A DNA stretch of 64,000 nt, taken from contig CH001780.1 of NCBI GenBank assembly GCA_000149265.1, positions 91,778 to 155,777 of the forward strand, read 5' to 3'. A program made the position numbers and the translations under genes. This document shows positions 12,236 through 24,873 of this stretch, piece by piece. Numbering within the stretch: the first letter of the stretch is position 1; the number at the start of each line of letters is the position of its first letter. The DNA is from Ciona savignyi (Eukaryota > Chordata > Ascidiacea > Phlebobranchia > Cionidae). The notes under the pieces were generated by a model. The model searched no databases and was not told the origin of the DNA. It saw only the letters and a list, made by a program, of their open reading frames with translations.

Positions 12236-12606
12236 AAAGCCGCCACCATTAGATTTCAAGCCTTTGTCGTCGCGGAATTGGATTAAAAACTAGTAATTTT
12301 AAAACATTCTGTTACTTTTTCCACACCTCATTTTCATGTCACCTCCAGGCTTAATGTGGCTGTAAGATTACCAACTCTTATTAATTAATTTCTTATTAAT
12401 TACACATTTTTTAGTAATGCTTTAGAATCCCATGTAATTGTATAAAATTCTATTCATACAATGATTTTAATGTTAACATAATTAAATATGTCTCATTACC
12501 AACGGTGTTAATAAACAAACCCTTTGAAAGCCACCGTTACAATAATAATTGCATACGCACCATGTGTCCACACCATTTGTATTCGTACGAATTTATGCAG
12601 AAATAA
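12236..12606. other. 3' flank of peptide copy 2
   Basis: Shared with the 3' flanks of the other copies. No gene seen. Confidence 0.5.
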
Positions 12607-12945
12607 ATGGGTAATTTACTTAGTGTTGCCTCTACGTTGAAGCGATTTAAAATTGGTTCTGCATATTGGGAACCCATTGAAGTAGCTGCTTTAAGCTCAA
12701 ACCTAAGCAGCCTTCAGCTAACTGTTCGGCATGACAATAAGGGAGCTAACAAGCTGTCCGGTAATGTCCGAAGTAAAATGGCGGATGTCATCGCGAATCT
12801 CCCAATTTCCAAGAAAGGCTCGATTACTTGTTTTTACACGATTTTCGAAGGAAAACCAACAACGAACACAGAATATTCAGGAGATGAAATCGAATGTTTC
12901 TCGATCACTGACCAACGCGCAGACAAAACTGACCATTTTGGTTAA
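12607..12945 (+). other. 112-codon ORF inside the duplicated unit, uncertain
   Basis: An open frame beginning MGNLLSVAST, which fits an N-myristoylation pattern (MGxxxS), rich in polar residues and with no recognised domain. Homologous DNA lies at about 1736-2210, 22690-22990, 26215-26520 and 29640-30010. In those places the start codon is lost (aatcggt, aaacggg) or the frame is broken. That makes it more likely a chance ORF in repeated flank, or a gene intact in this copy only. Confidence 0.25.
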
Positions 12946-14147
12946 CGATTAAGTGACAGTACAGCAACTATAAACTCAAGTTGGTCTGGCGGCAATACGA
13001 TCCTGGAGTAATTACAGCTACCGGCAATTACCAGATTTGTACAACAGCTTTCCCTGGTGACGTTTCACCACGCCACCCTTTCATGTTTTACCTAATCTAT
13101 GTTAAACTCCTTGTTGAAACAACTAGTTTTCCATTGATATTAGTGAGAAACATGTCGATCAACAGGATTCAACCCAACCAACCGCATAACAAAACGAACA
13201 TTCGACGATTTGTGTCATCAATATATATTTGTATTTACACGTGTTGGGTAACATAATGAATACGAATACATATGTTCTATGAACTTCTACAATGCTATTG
13301 TAAGTAAATAAAAGAGTTTAAAGGGGTGAGCTAGAAATGAAGCCATCCGAAACTTGTTACAGATTTTATCCGAAACAAAAATTTGGATGAAAAATTAAAA
13401 TTAAAAAAAAAACAAATTCGTCATAACTTGATCCCCCTTTAAAAAGAAGTTTCGTGGTCGGTAACAGTTTCCATTATTTGCCTCGACGTCATAATGCTGA
13501 TAGTGACGTTTACACTCCCGGCAAGGTTGGTGCGCAGGAACTCTCAATCATGACGTCGGTGATTATGACGTCGATTTTTCCCGCGGTTTTCAAAATGACT
13601 GCAGCTTGCTGGTTGGAATATCGCTGAGTGCAGCTGGGTGAATAAAAAGTATTTTACAGGCTTTTTAGGTAAATGGTGTAAGCCAGAGATCGGAAATCTA
13701 CAACCTGTAGGCCAGATCCGGCCTAGCAAGTAAACTAGTCTGGCCCACAGCCCCTTTCGTACTATGTGGCCTAATGAGTGCAACAGTTTTATAAATTTGC
13801 CCTCCTAACAATATGCGTATTTGGTGTATTCGTTATAAACAGATACTACTTTTGATAGTATTATTCAACTCTAAATGTTTGTGCCCAAGTGAAAGTGTTA
13901 CATTTATACAGTGATTTTAAAAAAATAAATGAGATTAACATTAAATATTACAACACTGCAATAGCTACTATAACTTAGGTGCTGAACGGCAGCACTGTGC
14001 CAAATGAGGGCGGTGTAACGCCCTGTGCCTTTCCACAGGTCTGTAGATAAATGTGAATATTCCAACCTAAGCTCGCGAGGTTGCAATTTTAATAGCCGAA
14101 CAAGCGATGGTTATAAATTGTATAGCATATAATTTTAATAATACAAC
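12946..14147. repeat. duplicated non-coding stretch, matches about 30000-31189
   Basis: Nearly collinear with the sequence before the terminal exon at 31190. It contains a block repeated around cagatccggcctagcaag. No gene seen. A possible extra minus-strand exon at about 13960-14040 has different frames in the two copies. Confidence 0.6.
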
Positions 14148-17100
14148 TCACGAAAGAGTAGACCCGCTACAGACGCTGGTTCCATAACACTTCGTCTGCT
14201 GGAACCACTGGAACCTGCCATCGTAATGGAAGAGCTCCACCTGGTGAGTGGTAATCCATGAGTGCGCGTGTCCGGTGGGTGGTGCTAGTGAGCTCGCGAC
14301 AAAGAATCTGAAACCGGGTGTTCCAGCCGTTGGATCTGCAGAGTAAATTAAATTTTAGATTTTTTCCATGAAGGTCGTGTCCACACCAAGGTTAAAATGA
14401 GGCCTGCTTGGGCATGGTTCCTCATTTGTTTTGTGGTGTTAAAAAATCAAATAGTTTTATGTATACCAAATAGTTAATAACAAACTAACATAATGCACTA
14501 TTAATGGCAATGCTCCACCTAGCATCTAATATAAATGTTCACTTAACATGAAATACAATCCCCTAATTCGATTGATAAGCTAACAGCTGTTTACACAATT
14601 TCTTTAAGAGCACACCACTTTAAATATATCCCGGTCATTGTGATTCAAAAAAATGTAACATTCGAACAGGCAACACGGACTTTTGTTGATACTTACCAAA
14701 AGGAACAGAAGAAGAGTTTGTAGTGACCCCTGTGCCTGCACTGGGGTAAGTTTCTGGTGACCCATTCTGCTCAGTTGTTGCGGCAGGAAGGGGGTCCATT
14801 GCATTGTTCTCTGGGGCTAAAAATGTTGGGTTGCTTTAAAGCTTTTAGTAAAACGAGAAAATCAAACACTGTTCCCCACCCCAAAACACAAACCCATGTA
14901 TAACAGCTAATGTTCCGACACCCCAAGTCTGAAACTTTTTATGCCTGGACCCAGCGGATTAATGCACAAGGACACAACCGACTAGCTGGGAACAGTTTCG
15001 CACCTGCAACCTTTCGTTTGAAAGGCGACGCACTTAACCGTTAGACCAACGGGCCAGACACGTGTGAATCATACACAACACACTGCAATAGCTCTGGAAA
15101 CCCGACGGTAGGCGTGAGGTGATGTGACGATTGCCCGTGTGTTAACCCCCTTAGTTTTTTAATTCACGGGATAAAAATGAATATCCTATCCTGTCCCATA
15201 CATTTTTTCCAGCCATTTAAGACAATATTCACTCACATATTTGCCTTCGAGTTCGAGTGTTAAATATCTCAGACAAGAAGCTCTCCAGTGCATTATCAGC
15301 TCCAAGAAGAGGAGTGAGTCTGTCAGTCGACAGATCTTCCTCAGGAGGACGAGGTAAGAGGTCGAGGAGCTCGTCAAATGGATTAGGAGGAGCCATGACG
15401 AGGTCCTCTTCTGGAGGAAGGATGCTGCCGAAGTTGTAATCTCCCAAAGTCACGCAATGTGTGTCTTGGATGGATCGGGGCACGGTGAAATGGCCACTGT
15501 ATTGACATGGTTTACAATTATCATATTGGCTTTCTTCGTTGCGGGTTTTACAACTGTACAAACAACAGCCGGTTAGTCTGGCGGTTAAGTGCGTCGCCGT
15601 ACAATCGAAAGGTTGCAGGTGCGAAACTGATCGCTAGTTAGTCGGTTGTGTTCTTTGGCAAGGCACTTTATGCTTTACGGACATTGCCCTAACCCAGCGG
15701 ATTAATGGGTTCTACCAAATTAAAGGAACGTGTCTATCATCTACAACACAGTGAAATGGCTTTGGTAACCTGACGGTGAGCGAGAGGTGATCTGACGATG
15801 CCGGTGTGTTAACCCTCTTGGTTTTCCCATTCACAAGGATAAACATGGATATATCCTAACAGCCTTGATCAAGCGTTTTTTTATATACTGAATTTCTTAC
15901 TCTTCATAAATTTTTGGATTTTTACACACAATTTTTAAAAAAATGGATAAAAAAAACAAAAGCAATCAAACCAAATATAAATGTGTCAGGCCAGTGTCAT
16001 TGCAGATAAGTTAAGGTCAACAGTCATAATCATACAAGTTTTGAGTTGGATCTTCACCATTGCCCCCTTCTACTTTTATGTTGCTGGACAAGGCACTTAT
16101 GTCAGCTTTAGTCAATGAATTCAAATAGATCAATAGTAACATTAAACACACTGCAATAGCAACATAATAGCCGGCATTAGGTAAGTCAAGGTTTACCTTA
16201 TTAGTCTACTATTGACCGATAAAAAGCTACTTTTGTTAGTATTATTCCAAATTATACCTAAATGAAGGGATGGTTTAATTAAAATGAACTTAATTCCCAA
16301 ACATAATTTTACCTAACTACTATTACTGTCCATACAGATAGTAAAGGGTACTTTTTAAGAAATAAAACAAGGTTTTCTCACATAACTGAATCGAACATCG
16401 CTTTAGCCTTGTCCGGATAATCCCGCTGTAGTTCACATGAGAGGGAGGTGGGGCAGATGTCGCAGGGTTGGGACGGCCCATCCACCAGCGGAACACAGTG
16501 ATCCACTTTTTCTAAAGCGTAGAAACAGTGTTAGTAGTTGGTACCAGACCGTTAACAGAATTAAAGTTTTCCAATTTCTTATTATTAATGTTGAGATTAA
16601 TTTATATTTTAGGCATCTATGAAATAAAAAATGCGTAATTATAGTCAAAATAAACAACAACTTGTTTGGCACACTTCTTTTTGAAAATAGGATAGGGGAC
16701 TTGTTTATTTAGGTAGGGTTTAAATGCAGGGAGAGAAAAAATGCACAAAAAATGCAAAAAGTAACAACTCTACTGGATTTTTATAACGATAACATGATAG
16801 AATCTATAATAAAAATAGCTTGAACTTTTTGGAGACTGCTTTTTATATTATATGAAAGATTAGAAACTTCCAGTAATCGTTTGTTACACAATTGCCAATT
16901 GTGAATAAGAATAACTGGAACCCTGGCACAAAGGATTTGCTGTCCACAGACTAAACTACTGTCCGGCCGGTTAGTCTGGCGGTTAAGTGCGTTGCCTTTC
17001 AATCGAAAAGGTTGCAGGTGCGAAAATGGTCGCTAGCTAGTCGGTTGTGTCCTTGTGCAAGGTACTTTACGGACATTGCCTGAGCCCAGCATATTAACGG

Positions 17101-18723
17101 GTTCTACCAAATTGAAGGAACGTGTCTATTATATACAACACACTGCAACAGCTCCGATAACCTGACGGTGGGCACGAGGTAATTTGACGATTTCCCGTGT
17201 GTTAACCCCCTCGGTTTTTCCATTCACTTAGACAAACATGAATATCCTATATCATCTGAAACACGGAATCATGTAAGACCACCTGGACAATAGCTGCCAT
17301 CTCCCAAGATATCGTTGGTTCCAGTCGGACAATCGCAGTCATAGAATCCAAGTTGATTATAACATGAAGCCTCTCGGTCACATCTATTGACGAAGCCCTC
17401 AGCACATTCATCGATATCTGTTGTTCAATATGAGTGAAAATACAATTAGATTTAAATGGCATAATTTCATGTGGAAAACTAGACCTACATAGCTATAGTA
17501 GTAAATATTGCTACAGTTTATTGTTCAACGTCTATTATCTAACTTTTTTTGGCAACGGGATAAATTAAGAAAATACTTAGCGAAAGCAAAACATTTTTTA
17601 ACAATTTACCTTGACAGTTTGTACCGTCTCCACTGAACCCATCCTTGCACATGCACGTGAAGTTGCCAATACTGTTATTGCAAATGGCATTCGGGCTGCA
17701 AATATTCAATTCGCACTCATTGATATCTGTGGAAAGCTTGGGGTTGTAAATCTACCGGATTGTTACTTTTCTTAAGTGTGGACAAATTGGTATTTTGCTA
17801 CAAACCATCAAAATAACTTAAATCCATAAATAACTAAAATCCATACTGTCAAACAAACATAAATCCATACATACTGTTTGACTTTATTTGCTGGTAGAAG
17901 TAACTAGCAGTAATTTGGATAACATCTGGCTTGTTTTGGCCCTATCTGTATGTATTAGACAGAGATAAGGGTTGTTTTATCAAATACTTGGTTGTGTTCT
18001 TGTCAAGGTACTTAGCGAACTGGCAATAAGTAAGCAGAAGTTACTTAAATATAATGAATTCAAAGATCTAAATAAAACAGTAGAAATTATCTATACACAG
18101 CACCCTGCAATAGCTCTGGTAACCTAGTGGTTGGCTCGAAATATCTAATGATTGCCCATGTGATAACAAATTCTTGTATTTTTAAGTTTATGTGAATAAA
18201 ATATAAAGATTCTACCAAAATATTAGTTTATGTATATTTTCTGTTTTCTTATCCAATTCAAAAGGCAAGCCCCTACAATCACTTTAGTTATGAATCAGTA
18301 TAAAATGATTGAATACAAATCAAACACATAAGATCCGGTCCATTTCCAATTTTTTTTGTCAATAAGTAAGCACTTAAGAGTAATAAATTGTTACCTCTAA
18401 TTTCAAATCTTGTTAAATTGTTACCTCTAATTTAAAAGGTTTAATTCTTTATTTAAATTTAGAAAGATTTGCTTCCCTCCTATTGCCTGAACACAAAAAA
18501 ACGAAGAGAGAAGACATGAATTAACCACCATTCTTACCATAACATCCCTGGTAAGGGTCCCCGGTGAATCCAGGAAGACAGGTGCACAAGTGGCCCCCAG
18601 GGTAGTTCATACAGGTTGTGTTGGCCCCACATGCTCGAAAGGTGTTGAACAGCTCCACCGGCGCCTGGTTGTTTAGCGCACTGACCACTCCACCAAAGCT
18701 GTTTGTGTCTCGCAAGGCAAGAT
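14148..18723 (-). CDS. partial duplicate of the EGF-gene 3' half (copy A)
   Basis: Seven minus-strand exons: 18723-18538, 17726-17610, 17417-17283, 16511-16382, 15496-15237, 14816-14697 and 14335-14148 (stop TGA 14148-14150). Each has exactly the length of its partner in copy B (36197 to 31190), the same phases and intact splice sites. It encodes an EGF-like exon with [17 protein letters not shown], a Ca-binding EGF ([16 protein letters not shown]), another ([13 protein letters not shown]), a Cys-rich exon ([12 protein letters not shown]), an acidic exon ending in RTRR, a Ser/Thr/Pro linker and a terminal exon. Upstream exons and a signal peptide are absent. It is either a non-expressed duplicate or an alternative 3' cassette for the gene at 31-53 kb. 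The last exon differs from copy B by a compensating +1/-1 indel pair. Confidence 0.7.
14946..15205. repeat. rearranged tRNA-like SINE (inverted head plus body)
   Basis: A minus-oriented head (gcacctgcaacctttcg to acgggccagac) is joined directly to a plus-oriented body (gtgaatcatacacaacacactgc to gataaaaatgaatatcc). The same rearranged copy is at 31987-32246, so it predates the tandem duplication. Confidence 0.7.
15566..15862 (+). repeat. tRNA-like SINE
   Basis: Head cagccggttagtctggcggttaag to tail gataaacatggatatatcc. Shared with the copy at 32609-33003. Confidence 0.75.
16961..17254 (+). repeat. tRNA-like SINE
   Basis: Full head (gtccggccggttagtctgg) and tail (aacatgaatatcctat), in an intron of the copy A EGF exons. 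The orthologous copy lies at 34279-34570. Confidence 0.8.
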
Positions 18724-18895
18724 CTGAAGAGGAGGGTGTTGGGATATTAGGTTATTTATTTAGGGTTATATAAGTTATTGTTAAGGTTATCCGTTTTCAA
18801 CATTTTTGTTAAGAAATTCAGTTAAACAACAAAGGATCCCATTAATTGAACTAGAATTTTTTTCTAATACCAATATTGATTAATTAATGATTATG

Positions 18896-18927
<32 letters not shown>
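18896..18927. repeat. (TA)n microsatellite
   Basis: A pure TA run, much shorter at the duplicate site (about 36370), as expected for a fast-changing tract. Confidence 0.8.
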
Positions 18928-18929
<2 letters not shown>

Positions 18930-20285
18930 TTAAACTTGTGTGTTTTAGTACTACACATTTTAAAATACTTTAAGTCATGCGAGGCGTCAAACTAAATCAT
19001 TAATAAAAGTCAAATCATTAAAACTATAGTCATTTAAATAAAAAAAAAAGTATTTTTTTGTAAATATTTATTCATTATTTTAAAAAAAAACTTATCATAT
19101 TACTTTTGATCATGAATAGGGTGTGCCAAAAAAGAAGAGAAATTAAAATAGCATGATGTCACATCATGGGTGGTTGCACCTGACCAGAAATAGATATAGA
19201 TTAATTTGGTGGTAAGCCTTCATGTCAATCACACTCTCACTGTGTTTAAGACGTTGGAACACTAAAATAGCAACTACAATTGGGATGATGTGTTTTGCTT
19301 GATTTGCTATAAAATCTGGGTAATTTGTACACGGAATAAACATTGAGGAAAGTTACAACGGATGTTGGGACAATGTAAGGTGTGGTATCCTGTAAATTAT
19401 CGCCTTATGATGTTGGGAAATTTACAAAATTATATAATTGGAAGAGTATAAATTTAGTGTTATTGTGTTTTTTGTTGACATATAATGGGACTGAACGCGG
19501 TTTCTCGGTGTCTTGAGCTTAAGTTTCATTAAATCAATTCCTAATTTCCCAGTCTCAACCACAAAATAGAATTGTGGTTTGGGCGCAACAAAGATATATA
19601 GGCTTTGTTAATAGTGCATCTGCTACCTATTTTGTTTGGAAAAAGATACCGATGTACGGAGGGGTATGAGCTCTAAAAGTACTTGAGTTTAGGTTGCAGA
19701 TCTAAACTTCAATTTAACAGCGTGAAAAATTCTAAGACTTCCTGTGTCAGTATTTTATATGACAGTCCTTTTTGTGAGGTCAGTTTGTTTAAGTGTTTAA
19801 ATCTCCTAAAACGCTATTTTAAAAACCAACATGTTTTGAGCCATTTGCATGGGGGAACTGAATTAAGAAAATGAGTCGTTAAAAGTAGTCTTTAACTCAT
19901 TACCACTCTTTATTTCTTGATGTTTACAGAGTAAACCATCTCGCAATAACAACCATGTAAATAAACAAACCTGATGGAAACCACGTTACGATAATAATAT
20001 TAAACTAGAGAGTGTCAACCACGTGTTTAACCAACACTATTTGTAAAACACATGTTGTATAACCTATATTCATGCTACAGGGTCCCTAACCACAATTTGT
20101 ATTTTATACACTGAGTATGTAGTTTTTGTTTCTGCAAGCATAAACGCATGGGTCCAATAGTTAACATACCAAACTTATATTCCATGTTTAGGTAAATAAA
20201 GAATAAACGTCTTAAATTTATGAACATTTCACCAAAAATGTTTTAAATTATAGCTTCTTTTCAAGCGCTGTAGTGAAATAAAGCT
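18930..20285. other. no gene; duplicated 5' side of the EGF unit and orphan flank
   Basis: About 18760-19520 is repeated at 23640-24560 and 36220-36970. About 19920-20000 repeats the peptide 3' flank (aataacaaccatgtaaataaacaaacctgatgg) without a peptide gene before it. No coding sequence seen. Confidence 0.55.
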
Positions 20286-21790
20286 AAATTCCCAAAACAG
20301 CCCGATTTAGTTTTTCGTTGTTTCAGGGAATTCCCCTGGGTTTAGTAGATAAGTTTCTGTTTTTACATAAGTGAGTCATGTTATGTAGCAATTCTTAAAG
20401 TTTTAATCTGTTTTGTCGACTTCTTGTTGGAGATGTCAGTGCGATATGGCATGCCTGTCACAATCATAATTCAGGAGAATAACTTCGTTTTCATGGAAAT
20501 TAACCTAAGTAAATGTTTTCTTTTTTGAATTGGCACAGAGTGTCTAATGTTTTAACATTTTACCGAATTTTAATAAAATTAGAGCAGCCGTTCAAGCGCT
20601 ATGGCCACAAAATCTAATTTATTAAAAAAACGTTTTGAGGGATTTCCCCTATATTCATTACTCAAATTTTTGGTTTCTGCATATTTAGACCATGTTGTCT
20701 TACAAATGTCCAATTTTCATTGCGATTTCATTACTCCTTTTGGAAGATGTCAGGGCGACATGGAATCCTGGTAACAAACATGATTTGAGAACATATCCCA
20801 TTTTTTGGGTATTTTCCTAGGTTATTTTATTATTTATTTTAAGTGTTAAATCAGTGACTAATGCACTTACATTCCACCAAATCTGATTCAAATTGTAGCA
20901 TCCGTTTAAGCGCTATGCCCAAAAAAGGCTATTTATATAGAAAAAATACCGTTGTGGTTTTTAACGTCTAAGGGGAATTCCCCTAGATTCATCACCCGAA
21001 ATTTCGGTTTCCGCATATCTAGACTATGTGCGGTAACAATTTTTTAAAATTTTATTGCAATTCCATTACTTTTTCTAGTAGATGTCGGAGCCACATGCCT
21101 TGCCTGTCACAATCATGATTTGAGAACAAAATCTTATTTTTTCGGGTATTTCCTTAGGTAATTGTTTCATTTTTCTTAAGTATTATATCATTGGCTAATG
21201 TTTTTCTCACATTTTACCAAATCTAATTAAAATTGGAGTAGCCGTTTAAACGCCATGCGCAAAAAAAACTAAATTTTTAGAAAAAAATACCGTTTTGGTA
21301 TTTAACCTCTCAGGGGAATTCCCCTGGGTATATCACCCAAAATTTTGGTTTCTGCATATCTAGACCATGTGCGCTAACAAATGTCAAAGTTTTATTGCAA
21401 TTCCATTACCCCTTCCGGTAGATGTCGGAGCCACAAGCCATGACTGTCACAATCATGATTTGAGAACAAAATCGTATTTTTTAGGGTATTTCCCTAGGTA
21501 ATTTTTTGATTTCTTTTAAAGTTTGTATCATTGGCTAATGTTCTTACAATTTACCAAATCTAATTAAAATTGGAGTAGCCGATCAATCGCTATGGCCAAA
21601 AAAGGTACCTTTTTAAAAAAAAGTACCGGTTTTGGTTTTTCACCTCTCAGGGGAATTCCCCAAATTAAATTACCCAAAATGTTGGCTTCTGCATATCTAG
21701 ACCATGTGCACTAACAAATGTTTAAATTTTATTGCAATTCCATCACCCCTTTCTGGTAGATGTTGGAGCCACAAGCCATGACTGTCAAAC
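20286..21790. repeat. tandem array, about five units of ~335 bp, each with a kappaB-like palindrome
   Basis: Degenerate direct repeats share catatctagaccatgtg, gagtagccgttcaagcgctatgg-like and gatgtcggagccaca-like blocks. Each unit holds a GGGAATTCCCC-type core: 20326-20336, 20639-20649 (GGGATTTCCCC), 20972-20983, 21313-21324 and 21650-21661. Spacings are 313, 333, 341 and 337 bp. No ORF is conserved between units. Confidence 0.8.
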
Positions 21791-22193
21791 CTTTAACGAA
21801 AAAAAAAAAAAAAAAAAACGGACAAAAACAGTATGTGTCCCATTTTTCCAAATGGGACCCATAATAAGCACCAAATTTAATTGCTTTATTTGTTCCACAA
21901 ATAAAGGGGTAGGCCCTAATTCCATTAACAATGTTGCCTCATTCATCGGTAGACCTAATGTAAAATTTAAAATTGATTCATCATACTGCGAACCCATTAG
22001 GATACATCGCCCATAATACGATTTATTTACAGCTTTGTAGTCATAAAACTCTGTTTGGAATTTGAATACTGCTTTTTATACGCATTTATTATTTTCGTAC
22101 AATGCAAAGTTTTAACTTTAAGTTTTTAGGACCAAATAAGCAGTCTCAAAAATTGTTGAGTTGAGGACTAACTGTTTTTACAAGGTGGAAGAG

Positions 22194-22525
22194 ATGTCAC
22201 CGATGTGGGTTTTGCTCTATTTTGCCATCTTGGTGGCGTTTATTGAAGTTAGTGTTGCTGATCAGGAAAATAAGTAAGTAAATTAATTATTCGTAGAACT
22301 AGAATTTCAATATTTGAATAGCTATTCCCGAACGTAGACAAATCTTTATTAATATTTCCATTGCCCATTACGATGGAGCGAGAAAGACGTTCGGCAGAAC
22401 AAGAGATGTTGGATTTCGTTTCCGCTAATGAGGAAATCACAAATATCCAAGGAAGGGTGAAACGCTCTTTTATAAAACCTCACGTTGGTTTAAGATTAAA
22501 AACTAGTCGTTTAAACACGGCCTGA
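22194..22525 (+). pseudogene. secreted peptide precursor, copy 3 (splice acceptor lost)
   Basis: Exon 1 (22194-22273) is intact: MSPMWVLLYFAILVAF, then VADQENK, with a gtaagt donor. The second exon is also open, from MERERRSAEQEML through GRVKR to a 19-residue tail SFIKPHVGLRLKTSRLNTA and a stop. At the expected acceptor, however, the sequence is ttac|gatgg where all other copies have ttag|gatgg. Use of the next AG would shift the frame. This copy is therefore probably dead unless an unusual site is used or the base is a sequencing error. Tail residues are basic (K, R, K, R) with no cysteine. Confidence 0.65.
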
Positions 22526-23445
22526 AACTTATTTTCCACTTTTCAGCTTTTATTACTAATGTTTTACGATTCCATGTTTATTCGAATGGACATTGATGAA
22601 CCAGGTAAATAAACAAATCTGATTGTAGCCAACGTTTCAAAAATTTCATAAGCACCAAGTGTCCACTCCATTCGTGTGAATTGTTGCAGAAATAAAAGGG
22701 TAATTTACTTAACAATGTTGCCTTATTCATCGTTGGTGCGATTTAGAAATGGTTCTGCATAGTGGAAACTGGTAGCATATTTAAGTTCAAACGGCAACAC
22801 AACGGAAGCATCTGTAAAGTTAGCCCGAATCACATTAATCCATGTATAAAAAAGTTCGTGTTACTGAAGTCAACATGGTTTCGAAACCTATCCCGGTAAA
22901 ATATATAAGCCACGTTTTGATCAAACAAACTTTAGGACTGTCCGAACTGTCACCTCAGTTAGTTAGAAAACTGTCGAGTATTCATCCGCATACCAAACAT
23001 TCGGCGAAGTGTGTTATCAATATATATTTGTATTTGCACGTGTTGGGTAGATTAGTGCACACACATACCTATGTTTTATGAACTTCTACCCTGGTATTGT
23101 ATATAATTAAAATAATTTAAAGCGGTGACCTAGAACTAAACCCATTCAAAACTTAAAGAAATAAACCCATCCGAAAACAACAACAAAGGGGAAAAATGTT
23201 GATAAAAAATTTAAATATGAAAAAAACGATTTCGTCTTAACTTTAGCCTCTTTAAAGAGCAGTTTTGTACTCCATAGTAGTTTTGCATTTTTGCCTTGAC
23301 GTTATAATGCTGATAGTGACATCAACACTACCGGCATGTTTGGTGCGCAGGAACTCTCGATAATCCCAATACATATAATTTTTAGGATCAAACAACCAGG
23401 TTTTAAAATTGTTTAATTAAGAACTAACCGTTTGTAACATCTCTG

Positions 23446-23618
23446 GAAAGGGTCCCCGGTGAATCCACGAAGACGTGTGCACAAGTGGCCCCCAGGGTAG
23501 ATCATATAAGTTGTGTTGGCCCCACATGCTCGAAAGGTGTTGAACAGCTCCACCGGTGCTTGGTTGTTTAGCGCACTGAGCACTCCACCAAAGCTGTTTG
23601 TGTCACGCAAGGCAAGAT
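23446..23618 (-). pseudogene. third copy of the first duplicated EGF exon, truncated
   Basis: Minus strand. It matches the exons at 18723-18538 and 36197-36012 ([20 protein letters not shown]). Two of the EGF cysteines are changed (TTYMIY and CTRLRG instead of TTCMNY and CTCLPG). The 3' end, with its donor, is cut off at about 23445 and joined to the upstream flank of a peptide gene. A pseudogene fragment. Confidence 0.75.
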
Positions 23619-24873
23619 CTGGAGTAGAGGGTGTTGGGTTATTAGGTTATTTATTTAGAGTTATATAAGTTATTGTTGACGCTTAATTCTTCGAAAGTCG
23701 TCGCGATGATTGGGCTGTAGTGAATAAATGACTATTCTTATATTATTTATTTAATGCTCGATTAAAAGGTGTGTTCAATTCAAACAATCGCGCAATATTT
23801 CCAACAAAAATATCAGAAGAAAACTGGCGCAAAACCTAAACACGAGTATGAGAAATGAAACAAAGAACGAGAAGTATGCCGAAAAGTTTTTGTTAAAATA
23901 AATCATTTTTAACAAGTTGTTGTTAAGGGAATCAGTAAAACAACAAAAGAGACCCATTGGTTGAACTAGAATTTTTTTTCTATTATCAATATTGCTTAAT
24001 TAATAATTAAGTTATTTATATATATATATATAACTTGTGCGTTTTAGTACCAAACTTTTTATGCAAGGCTTCTAGCTAAATCATTTAGATTTAGACTATA
24101 GTAATTTAAATAAAAAAAGTATACGTATCATCTTAATTTTGATCACGAATAGGGTGTGTCAAAAAAGAAAGAGAAAAATAAAAGAGCATAAGAAATCACG
24201 TCATGGGTGGTTGCACCTGACCAGGAATAGATGTAGGCCTAGATTGATTTGGTGGTAAACCTTCATGTCAATAACACTCTCACTTTGTTAAAGACGTTGG
24301 AACACTAAAATAGCAACTACAATTGGGATGATATGTTTTGATTTGCTTTATAATCCTGGTAATTTGTATACACGGAATAAACATTAGGGAAAGTTACAAA
24401 CGAATGTTGGGACAATGTAAGGTGTGGCATCCTGTGAATTATCGTCTTGTGATTTTAAGCGATAATTACACAATTAGATTAATGGAAGAGTATAAATTTT
24501 GTGTCATTTTGTTGTTATTTAATGGCACTGAACGCAGTTTCTCGGTGTCTTCAGCTTAAGTTTCATTTAACCTATACTTAGTTTCCCAGTCTTAACCACA
24601 AAATAGAATTGTGGTTTGGGCGCAACACTGATATATATTTAGGCTGTGTTGATTGTGCATCTGCTAACTGTTTGGTTTGGAAAAAAGTTATGTATGGAGG
24701 AGCAAATCCATAAGGATGGATAACCCTTAATACGATTTATTTACGGTTATGTAGTCATAAAACTCTGTTTGGAATTTGCATCCTGCTCTTTATACGCATT
24801 TATTGTTTTCGTAGTATGCAAAGTTTTAACTTTAAAATATAAACGCGCGCATGCTTTGTTATGGTTTAAAATA

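Noticed and set aside
13960-14040. Extra terminal exon of copy A (...RALHRPHLAQCC...)
   Set aside because: The acceptor is lost in copy B and a small insertion shifts its frame, so coding is not conserved; the TGA at 14148 is the simpler end.
14148-14335. Neurotrophin/Spaetzle-like cystine knot (FQQTKC...C after an RTRR site)
   Set aside because: Too few cysteines, and the candidate following exon has different frames in the two copies; resemblance too weak.
20286-21790. Possible CRISPR-like array
   Set aside because: Units are ~335 bp and degenerate, with no short spacer structure, and the genome is eukaryotic.
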